Origin: Nitriliruptorales bacterium | GTDB lineage: Bacteria > Actinomycetota > Nitriliruptoria > Euzebyales > Egibacteraceae | Length of the DNA: 5,116 nucleotides | Assembly (NCBI GenBank): GCA_007119305.1 | Contig: SKPY01000319.1 | Location: 1 to 5,116 of the forward strand | Direction of reading: 5' to 3' | Part shown: in pieces, positions 1 to 4,754 of the stretch | Numbering within the stretch: the first letter of the stretch is position 1 | How the letters are laid out: each line of letters starts with the position of its first letter | Notes under the pieces: generated by a model | What the model was told of the DNA's origin: nothing | Seen by the model: only the letters and a program-made list of their open reading frames with translations | Databases searched by the model: none | Position numbers and translations under genes: made by a program

Positions 1-708
1 ACGCCTACGCCGGCCCCGACGCCCACGCCGACCCCACGGCCGCCGGCCCCTGCGCCGGAAGCCCCGGGGCCGGTGCCCGCCGGGCTGCTCGGCACCGAAT
101 GGGAGGTGCTGCCGACCGAGGAGCAGGTGGTCGCGCTCACCTTCGACGCCGGCGCGAACGCCGACGCGGTCGAGCCGATCCTCGCCACCCTCGCCGACGA
201 GAACGTGCCGGCCACGTTCTTCCTCACCGGCCTGTGGGTCGAGCGCTACCCCGAGCACACCGAGCGCATCGGCCGCGTCTATCCCATCGGCAACCACTCC
301 CACAGCCACCCGCACTTCACCGAGCTCAGCGGCGAGCAGATCCGCGGCGAGCTCACCCGTACACGAAGGGCCATCCGCGACGTGACCGGTCAGGACGACC
401 GGCCGTGGTTCCGCTTTCCCTTCGGCGACCGCGACGAGCGCACGATCGCGACGGTCAACGACGCCGGCTACGGCTCGGTGCGCTGGACGGTCGACACCCT
501 CGGCTGGCAGGGCACGAGCGGCGGGATGTCCGCCGACGCAGTGGTCGAGCGGGTGCTCGACACCGTGCAGCCCGGACAGATCGTGCTCATGCACGTCGGC
601 TCGCATCCCAACGACGGCTCGACGCTCGACGCTGACGCGCTCCCACGCATCATCCGCGAGCTGCGTGGTCGCGGCTACGGGTTCGTGACGCTGCCCGAGT
701 TCGGATAG
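1..708 (+). CDS. Polysaccharide deacetylase (NodB domain), 5' end outside the window
   Basis: Metal-dependent de-N-acetylase of carbohydrate esterase family 4, probably acting outside the membrane on peptidoglycan or another amino sugar polymer. The frame is open from base 1 and encodes about 24 residues of Thr/Pro/Ala-rich linker before the domain. The GTG at 73 has no SD and lies inside this linker, so the true start is upstream, probably with a signal peptide. Numbering from base 1, NodB motifs appear in order: TFDAG at 47-51; the H-S-x-S-H pair H99 and H103; RFPFG at 138-142 (usual RxPYG); D165 to W169 of the DTLGW segment; and LMH at 196-198. D49 fits the catalytic base, but the second Asp of the usual TFDDG, a metal ligand, is Ala50. 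That variant occurs in some relatives, so activity is likely but not certain. The domain is complete to the stop. Substrate is unknown. A strong hairpin follows 39 bases after the stop. Confidence 0.9.
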   Translation, partial: TPTPAPTPTPTPRPPAPAPEAPGPVPAGLLGTEWEVLPTEEQVVALTFDAGANADAVEPILATLADENVPATFFLTGLWVERYPEHTERIGRVYPIGNHSHSHPHFTELSGEQIRGELTRTRRAIRDVTGQDDRPWFRFPFGDRDERTIATVNDAGYGSVRWTVDTLGWQGTSGGMSADAVVERVLDTVQPGQIVLMHVGSHPNDGSTLDADALPRIIRELRGRGYGFVTLPEFG

Positions 709-747
709 GGATCTTCGCCGCCGGGGCTCAGCACCACCGCCGTGCGT

Positions 748-775
748 GAGCATGCGGCGCGGGTGCCGCATGCTC
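748..775 (+). terminator. Perfect 11-bp hairpin, probable terminator of the deacetylase gene
   Basis: GAGCATGCGGC at 748-758 and its exact complement at 765-775 enclose a 6-base loop. It begins 39 bases after the deacetylase stop. There is no T-tract, which is common for terminators in high-GC actinobacteria. The symmetric stem could also stop transcription from the right. Confidence 0.6.
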
Positions 776-780
776 GGCGG

Positions 781-1012
781 CTCCGCCACACGCGGCTGAC
801 GCACCCCCTGGCTGCCTGTCCCGGGGGGGTGTGCGCGCCCCCTGGGAGAGGGTTGTGGGTTGTCTCCCTGTGCTGCAGGGTAAAGACCTCACGCTCCGCT
901 GCGTGGTGATTGCCCGCTGTCGGGTTGGCTGCTTCCGGGAGCCGTACGGTTCCTGCGCCGCTCTCGCCTGGTGGCGCACTTGGCTGCGACTGCGAGAAAC
1001 AGGGGTTTGGGA
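781..1012 (+). ncRNA. Possible structured RNA or leader upstream of the zinc-ribbon gene
   Basis: This stretch has no convincing ORF but is dense in short inverted repeats. They are: CCGC/GCGG at 783-786/792-795; CACCCCC/GGGGGTG at 802-808/825-831; an alternative GGGGG/CCCCC at 825-829/838-842 with a UGCG loop; GGGAGA/TCTCCC at 844-849/863-868; CCCTG/CAGGG at 866-870/876-880; CACGC/GCGTG around 890-905; CCCG/CGGG at 913-916/921-924; GGAGCC/GGTTCC at 938-943/948-953; and TGCGCC/GGCGCA at 954-959/973-978. The 938-953 hairpin has the A-U, G-U, C-G order of the group II intron domain V catalytic triad, and the domain V-like arms are joined without the distal stem. A leader RNA, a decayed group II intron, or plain GC-rich spacer all remain possible. 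Strand is inferred from the downstream genes. Confidence 0.3.
1001..1005 (+). promoter_or_regulatory. Shine-Dalgarno site of the zinc-ribbon gene
   Basis: AGGGG lies 7 bases before the GTG at 1013. The only earlier in-frame candidate, GTG at 971, has no such site, so this decides the start. Confidence 0.5.
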
Positions 1013-1213
1013 GTGAAGATCTGGGGACGGTGCGGCGACTGCGACCGGTGGTTCTACTGCCCGACAGGGCGGGGCGAGGCCACCGACTGGCTCTGCCCTG
1101 GCTGCGGCCACGAGCCGATCGCGATCGAGAACCGCCAGCAGCCATGCGCAGCAGCGGGCGTGCGTGTGGTCGTGACGCTCCCGGTCGTCGCCGCGGCCGA
1201 GGTGGGGCGGTGA
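1013..1213 (+). CDS. Small zinc-ribbon protein, 66 residues, function unknown
   Basis: I do not recognise the family. From the GTG at 1013 the protein has a compact zinc-ribbon pattern: C7-x2-C10 and C28-x2-C31 separated by 17 residues, with an extra Cys at 16 and aromatic residues (W4, W13, F14, Y15, W26) around the knuckles. This looks like a single structural zinc site, as found in small regulatory, nucleic-acid-binding or assembly proteins. Residues 45-62 are Ala/Val-rich and weakly hydrophobic. The start is chosen from the SD at 1001-1005; starting at 971 would add 14 residues with no domain. The stop overlaps the next start in TGATG (1211-1215), implying translational coupling. It follows the hairpin-rich stretch directly, so that stretch may be its leader. 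The two CxxC knuckles and the SD support a real gene. DNA-binding, RNA-binding and redox roles cannot be told apart. Confidence 0.65.
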   Translation: MKIWGRCGDCDRWFYCPTGRGEATDWLCPGCGHEPIAIENRQQPCAAAGVRVVVTLPVVAAAEVGR

Positions 1214-1374
1214 TGGACGCGACCGGCCTGGTCATCGTCGCGCTGTTGCTGGCGCTCGTGGTGTACGCCCATGTGCCGGCCCGAAGACGAGCCGCGCGTT
1301 CGGTGCAGACCGCTACGGCGAACCACTCGGGGGACGAGGCGCACGAGGGCACGCCGGGCGGCGGCGTCGGCTGA
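1213..1374 (+). CDS. Small single-pass membrane protein, 53 residues, function unknown
   Basis: The ATG at 1213 shares its A with the TGA of the zinc-ribbon gene, and the purine-rich GAGGTGGGG at 1199-1207 is a good SD, so the two genes are probably made together. Residues 5-19 form one hydrophobic segment rich in Leu, Val and Ala. It is followed by the basic cluster R24-R25-R26 and R29, which by the positive-inside rule places the C-terminal tail in the cytoplasm. The tail (about 30-53) is polar and Gly-rich with several acidic residues, and is likely disordered. There is no cleavage-site pattern, so this is an anchor rather than a secreted peptide. Pairing with a zinc-ribbon protein suggests a small membrane-associated complex, but that is inference. 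A stem-loop overlaps its stop codon. I do not recognise the family. Confidence 0.6.
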   Translation: MDATGLVIVALLLALVVYAHVPARRRAARSVQTATANHSGDEAHEGTPGGGVG

Positions 1375-1400
1375 CGCCGGGTGGGGCGTCGGGGGACGCC
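1362..1400 (+). terminator. Stem-loop cluster at the end of the zinc-ribbon/membrane pair
   Basis: CGGCGTC at 1362-1368 and GACGCCG at 1373-1379 form a 7-bp stem with a 4-base loop containing the stop codon. GACGCC at 1373-1378 can instead pair with GGCGTC at 1385-1390, which can pair in turn with GACGCC at 1395-1400. A GC-rich terminator without a T-tract is the simplest reading. Confidence 0.45.
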
Positions 1401-1578
1401 GGCCGGCGGCACCTGCTGAGGCCGGATGGCGGCACCCGCTGGCGGCCCCGAGCGGGCGCCAGCCCGGCCCGGCTCGCAGGGCCGCGCGGCGATGTTTAGC
1501 GGTCACCCGCAGCGGTTAACCCGGGCAATGCGCAGTGCACATCCGCATCCTTTGCGAGGCATTGGAGGTGGCGCTGTG
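1375..1578. other. Repeat-rich intergenic spacer and 5' region of the CWB2 pseudogene
   Basis: No gene is supported here. After the stem-loop cluster comes a 14-base direct repeat, GGCGGCACCYGCTG, at 1405-1418 and 1428-1441. Two AGCGGT copies follow at 1498-1503 and 1511-1516. An inverted repeat, CAATGC/GCATTG, at 1526-1531 and 1559-1564 ends on the SD of the next gene. The promoter of the broken gene should lie here, but no clear -35/-10 pair is visible. Base composition becomes less GC-rich from about 1490, as expected for a promoter region. Confidence 0.5.
1498..1516. repeat. Direct repeat of AGCGGT, possible regulator site
   Basis: AGCGGT at 1498-1503 and 1511-1516 has a 13-base period, and each copy is followed by a related A/C-rich stretch (CACCC, TAACCC). 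Tandem half-sites upstream of a wall-protein gene would suit a response regulator. GTCACC and GTTAACC resemble MtrA half-sites only loosely. Confidence 0.25.
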
Positions 1579-2358
1579 ATGCGTGTCGTGCACGTCCGGA
1601 CGCCTGTGGTGCCGCTGCTCGCCGTCGCGGCGGTGCTGGCGCTCGCGGCTCGACACTGGGGGACCAGCCCCCCGCAGCCGCCGAGACCGGCGACGGGGTG
1701 ACCCCTGCCAGAGTGGAGGGCCCTGACCGGTACGCAACCGCTGCCGAGATCGCTCGGAGACGTACGAATCCTCCGAAGCGGCGATCGTCGCGTCTGACCA
1801 GGGCTACCCTGATGCGCTGGTGGCCAGCTACGGCCTGCTCGGGACCGACGCGTCAACCTGCTCAGCCGCCACGAGGAGGTGCCCGCGGTGACCATGGAGG
1901 CGCTCACGGCGCTCGACGTCGAGATCGCGTACCTCGTGGGCGGCGAAGCGGCGCTGCACGCGGACATCGAGGCCAGCTCCGGGACGCCGGCTTCGACGAG
2001 CTCTTTCGGGTCGCGGGCGACACACGTTACGAGACGGCGACGGCAATGCTGGACGAGCGCTGCCTCGACGCGCCGACCATCGCGGTCGAACCGGCATGCG
2101 CCGAGATCGGTGACAGCTTCACCGTCGTCGCACCGGGGCCTGGAGCCCGGCGCCGACTACAGCGTCCTGATCGACCCGCATCCCGACGGGATGGAAGCCA
2201 GGACCACGGGCGAGGTCGATGCCGAAGGCGTCCTCGGGGTGCCCGGGAGCGTGCCCGACGGTGAGCGCACCGGCGAGTACACCGTGTCGGTCAGCCCGTT
2301 CGAGCAGGACGAGGTGCAGGCGAGCACCGAGTGGGTCATCGCCGAGACCTGCCCATGA
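1579..2358 (+). pseudogene. Frameshifted secreted cell wall-binding repeat 2 (CWB2) protein
   Basis: The ATG at 1579 has a strong SD (GGAGGT, 1564-1569) and encodes a signal-peptide-like start: Arg/His, then a hydrophobic Val/Leu/Ala run ending near Ala-Ala. That frame stops at 1699-1701. Homologous protein continues in other frames. From about 1650 to 1757 is the CWB2 hallmark RVEGPDRYATAAEIA. A shift near 1758 gives TYESSEAAIVASDQGYPDAL; one at 1850-1852 gives VNLLSRHEEVPAVT and the LVGGEAAL core; one near 1971 gives FRVAGDTRYETATA, the start of a second repeat; and one near 2139 gives an Ig-like domain to the stop at 2358. Four shifts fit a lost base and one a gained C. An intact version would have about 260 residues and bind anionic wall polymers. 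Residue-level conservation suggests recent decay, or sequencing or assembly error. Programmed frameshifting is not credible at five sites. Confidence 0.85.
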
Positions 2359-2375
2359 GGCACGGACACGAGCGC

Positions 2376-2412
2376 CACGCGCGGCACCGCGTGTTGCTGC
2401 CAGCCTGGGCAG
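2376..2412. terminator. Two short stem-loops between the CWB2 pseudogene and the membrane protein gene
   Basis: CACGCG/CGCGTG at 2376-2381/2388-2393 (6-base loop) lies 18 bases after the pseudogene stop. CTGCC/GGCAG at 2397-2401/2408-2412 follows and ends 9 bases before the next start codon. The first could be a weak terminator; the second lies where an SD would be expected. Neither has a T-tract. Confidence 0.3.
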
Positions 2413-2421
2413 TTCGGCTCC

Positions 2422-3480
2422 ATGAGGGTGGGTGACACCGCCCGCCCTCGCCGTCTGCTGCGCTACCTCGGCTACGCAGCCAGCGCGGCCCTCGTCGGCT
2501 GGCTGCTGCTCGTAATCCTGCCTGACCTCGGCGACCTCGATGAGGCCGGCGAGCTGCTGGTCGCCCACATCCGGCTCGCTGACGTCGGGGTCGCCGGCGC
2601 CCTGCTCGGCATCTACCTGGTCACGCACGGGCTGACTGTGTCGACCGCTGCCCCGGGGCTGGCCCTGGGGGCGGCCATTCGCGCCCGCGCGGTGGCCGGT
2701 GGGATCGCCCGGTTCGTCCCGGCCGGATGGGCCGCCGGAACCGGTGTGCTGGTGACGATGCTGCGCAGCCGGGGGATTCGGCCCACGGGCATCGCCCACG
2801 CCCTCGCGGTGACGAGCGTGTGGAACACCGTGACGAAGCTGCTGCTGCCGCTCCTCGGTCTGGTAGCCGTCGCCGCGTTCGGCACGTCCCCGCTCGCCAG
2901 GGGCTGGGAGGTCGCAGCGATCGCGGTGGCCGGCATCGTGACCGTCATCGTTCTCCTTCGCCTCCTCGGACGGCCGAGGACGGCCCGGCTCGTGGCCCGC
3001 ATGGTCCAACGCCCGCTGTCAGCCCTGGCGCGGGCCTTCGCCCGGCCCGAGCCCTTGGGTCTGCCAGAACGGGCGGTCGTCCTGCAGGCGTCGACCGGCC
3101 AAGCCTTGCGGGACCGGCCTCTGGCCATGGCGCTGTGGTACATGGGCCACCACCTCACCCACGTCGCGCTCGTCTACCTCGGCATGCACATCGCCGCGCG
3201 CGGCGCCGGTCTGCAGGTCGGCTGGGCGGAGGTGCTCGCAGCCTTCGCGGTCGGCTACCTGCTCACGGGGCTGCCCATCTCTCCCGCCGGGCTGGGAACG
3301 ACGGACGTGGTCGTCGTGGCCCTGCTGACCGGCCTGGGTGAGCAGGCGGCGGTCGCGTCCGCCGGCCTGGCGACCTATCGCCTCACCACCTACGGCCTGC
3401 ACGTCGCGGCGCTGGCGTCCTGGCCCTTCTGGCGCCCGGCGCCGCAGCCGGATCACGCCGCCCCGGCCGACGAGGGATGA
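2422..3480 (+). CDS. LPG synthase TM-domain / UPF0104 family membrane protein
   Basis: A 352-residue polytopic protein of the family that includes the flippase half of MprF and archaeal AglD. These proteins are thought to move lipids or lipid-linked precursors across the membrane. Hydrophobic segments lie near residues 14-34, 53-73, 125-153, 162-183, 236-258, 268-290, 293-305 and 310-336. The family signature is clear: RFVPAG at 97-102 (equivalent of the RxxPGG loop) and LPISPAGLGTTD at 284-295, followed by a YRLTTY segment at 319-324. There is no aminoacyltransferase domain, so it is not a full MprF; the substrate is unknown. The ATG at 2422 is chosen because it precedes the basic N-terminus and first TM segment, but there is no good SD, so translation may be leaderless or coupled. 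It follows the pseudogene by 63 bases and converges on glsA. The C-terminal 15 residues are polar and cytoplasm-like. Confidence 0.85.
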   Translation: MRVGDTARPRRLLRYLGYAASAALVGWLLLVILPDLGDLDEAGELLVAHIRLADVGVAGALLGIYLVTHGLTVSTAAPGLALGAAIRARAVAGGIARFVPAGWAAGTGVLVTMLRSRGIRPTGIAHALAVTSVWNTVTKLLLPLLGLVAVAAFGTSPLARGWEVAAIAVAGIVTVIVLLRLLGRPRTARLVARMVQRPLSALARAFARPEPLGLPERAVVLQASTGQALRDRPLAMALWYMGHHLTHVALVYLGMHIAARGAGLQVGWAEVLAAFAVGYLLTGLPISPAGLGTTDVVVVALLTGLGEQAAVASAGLATYRLTTYGLHVAALASWPFWRPAPQPDHAAPADEG

Positions 3481-3490
3481 GCGGTACCTC

Positions 3491-3528
3491 ACCAGCCGCC
3501 TGGTCAACCTGCTGGACAGCGGCAGGTT
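3491..3528. terminator. Tandem stem-loops between convergent genes, probable bidirectional terminator
   Basis: ACCAG/CTGGT at 3491-3495/3500-3504 (4-base loop) and AACCTGC/GCAGGTT at 3506-3512/3522-3528 (9-base loop) are both perfect stems in the 67-bp gap between the ends of the membrane protein gene and glsA. An AACCGGTT palindrome at 3535-3542 follows. The position suits a shared terminator; no T-tract is present. Confidence 0.5.
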
Positions 3529-3547
3529 CCTGGCAACCGGTTGAACG

Positions 3548-4558
3548 TCAGGGCTCGCTCGGCGCCGTCAGCCTGAGCATGGCGTCTTCGGTCTCGGTCG
3601 CGAACACGTGCAAGCCCAGCCGCTCCGAGATCTCCTTGCACACGCGCACGCCCCGCACGCTGTTGCCGTAGTCATCGAGCCCGCGGGAGAACACGCCGAG
3701 GCCGATCTTGCCGGGGATCACCGCCAGGATGCCGCCGCTCACGCCGCTCTTGGCAGGCACGCCCACCTCGAAGGCCCACTGGCCCGCGTAGTCGTACATC
3801 CCGCAGGTGTGCATCACGCTGAGCACGTCACGGACGCGCGCTCGCGGCAGCGCCCGCTCGCCCGTGAGCGGGTTGACGCCGCCGTTGGCCAGTGTGGCGG
3901 CCATCACGGCGAGGTCGCGGGCGTCGACGTGGACCGAGCACTGGCGCAGGTACAAGGCGAGGATCGCCTCCACGTCGCCTTCGAGCATCCGCAGGTTGCG
4001 CATGAGGTAGGCCGAGGCCCGGTTGTGGTCGGCGGTGGCCAGCTCGAGCTCGAAGGTCTCCGCATCGGGCTGGAGGCCGGCATCGCCGCTGTAGCAGCGC
4101 AACGCCGCGACGAGCCGGTCGAGCTTCTCGTCGGGGTCCCGGCCGAGCACCAGGTCGCTCGTCACCAGCGCGCCTGCGTTGACCATGGGGTTGTAGGGGC
4201 GGTGGTGGCGTTCGTCGAACACGATCGAGTTGAAGGCGTCGCCGCTGGGCTCCACGCCGACACGCTCCAGGACCGCATCGGAGCCGCGGTCGGCCAGCGC
4301 CAGCGCGTAGGCGAACACCTTGGAGATCGACTGCAGCGGGAAGCGCACCTCGCGGTCGCCGGCGCAGAAGACCTCCCCGTCCACCGTCGCGCCGCAGACC
4401 GCGAACTCGTCCCGCTCACTGCCGGCCAGCTCCGGGGCGTAGTAGCCGCGTCCGGAGGCGTAGTAGCTGGCGACGCTGCCGGGCTCCTCCGGCAGGTGCC
4501 GCTGCTGCAGGTCCTCCAGGCGCTCCTCGATCTGGCGGCGCACCGCAGGGGTGGGCAT
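3548..4558 (-). CDS. glsA: Glutaminase (serine-dependent, GlsA family)
   Basis: Hydrolyses L-glutamine to L-glutamate and ammonia in the cytoplasm, feeding nitrogen metabolism and, in some bacteria, acid resistance. From the chosen start it is 336 residues, slightly longer than the roughly 310 typical of the family. It has the beta-lactamase-like SxxK motif S77-I-S-K80. The substrate pocket is recognisable: N127 in NPMVNAGA, E172 and N179 in the E-x6-N segment, Y203 in YLRQCS, Y255 in CGMYDYAG, and V273 in KSGVSGG. Their spacing matches the E. coli enzymes, where the corresponding residues bind glutamine. The frame extends 40 codons further upstream, but that part is Pro/Ala-rich and unlike the family, and the ATG at 4556-4558 has an excellent SD, so I start there. 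The gene converges with the membrane protein gene and diverges from the Bax inhibitor-1 gene. It looks intact; no STAS or ankyrin domain is appended. Confidence 0.95.
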   Translation of the reverse strand: MPTPAVRRQIEERLEDLQQRHLPEEPGSVASYYASGRGYYAPELAGSERDEFAVCGATVDGEVFCAGDREVRFPLQSISKVFAYALALADRGSDAVLERVGVEPSGDAFNSIVFDERHHRPYNPMVNAGALVTSDLVLGRDPDEKLDRLVAALRCYSGDAGLQPDAETFELELATADHNRASAYLMRNLRMLEGDVEAILALYLRQCSVHVDARDLAVMAATLANGGVNPLTGERALPRARVRDVLSVMHTCGMYDYAGQWAFEVGVPAKSGVSGGILAVIPGKIGLGVFSRGLDDYGNSVRGVRVCKEISERLGLHVFATETEDAMLRLTAPSEP

Positions 4559-4754
4559 CGCGGGGGCTCCTTCCTCCCTCGTGGTCGGGTCCGTACTATG
4601 CTCGGCTGCCGCAGGGGCTTCCACAGCGGGTCGCGCGGGACGCAGCGGATGTGTTCCCGGCCACGCGGGGCCAACCACCGGCCCGGTGCGAAGCTAGCGT
4701 GGATGTGAGCATCGTCGGGACGCACCCGGCGTCGGAACGAAGGAGCAGGCCGCG
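4559..4754. promoter_or_regulatory. Divergent promoter region between glsA and the Bax inhibitor-1 gene
   Basis: This 196-bp spacer must serve both genes. For glsA (minus strand) a weak candidate is CATAGT at 4600-4595 with TGGAAG at 4623-4618, 17 bases apart; this would give a leader of about 30 bases. For the plus-strand gene, TAGCGT at 4695-4700 fits the actinobacterial TANNNT -10, with no clear -35, and would give a leader of about 48 bases. Both are by eye only. No operator-like palindrome stands out. Confidence 0.4.
4567..4572 (-). promoter_or_regulatory. Shine-Dalgarno site of glsA
   Basis: On the minus strand AAGGAG lies 8 bases before the ATG at 4558-4556, with further GGAGG purines just upstream. 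It decides the start against the longer open frame reaching to 4678. Confidence 0.75.

Noticed and set aside
73..75. GTG at 73 as the start of the deacetylase
   Set aside because: The frame is open back to base 1 through a Thr/Pro linker typical of secreted proteins, and no SD precedes this codon.
1..80. Tandem ACGCC-like triplets as a CRISPR or other DNA repeat
   Set aside because: They encode a Thr/Pro/Ala linker in frame with the NodB domain; this is protein low complexity.
781..1012. tRNA or rRNA gene
   Set aside because: No cloverleaf with T-loop GTTCRA or anticodon arm, and no recognisable rRNA core segments.
675..1412. Minus-strand open frame of 245 codons across the hairpin region and the small genes
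   Set aside because: Arg/Pro/Ser-rich low-complexity product typical of high-GC shadow frames. It crosses a terminator hairpin and two better-supported plus-strand genes.
1579..1701. A separate 40-residue secreted peptide gene
   Set aside because: Frame 0 just before the stop already reads as the run-in to the CWB2 core, so this is the signal-peptide fragment of the broken gene.
1579..2358. Programmed ribosomal frameshifting in the CWB2 gene
   Set aside because: Five switches with no slippery heptamers or consistent downstream structures cannot be programmed events.
2119..3009. Minus-strand open frame of 296 codons opposite the CWB2 pseudogene and the membrane protein gene
   Set aside because: The product is Gly/Arg/His/Gln-rich without a recognisable domain, and the plus strand carries clear family motifs over the same bases.
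4559..4678. 40-codon N-terminal extension of the glutaminase
   Set aside because: Pro/Ala-rich and unlike the family. The ATG at 4558 has a near-perfect SD, and the extension overlaps the likely promoter.
3608..4708. Long plus-strand open frame (366 codons) opposite the glutaminase gene
   Set aside because: It is a GC-rich antisense shadow: His/Val/Gly/Ala-rich with no domain and no SD, while the minus strand encodes a complete glutaminase with all motifs.
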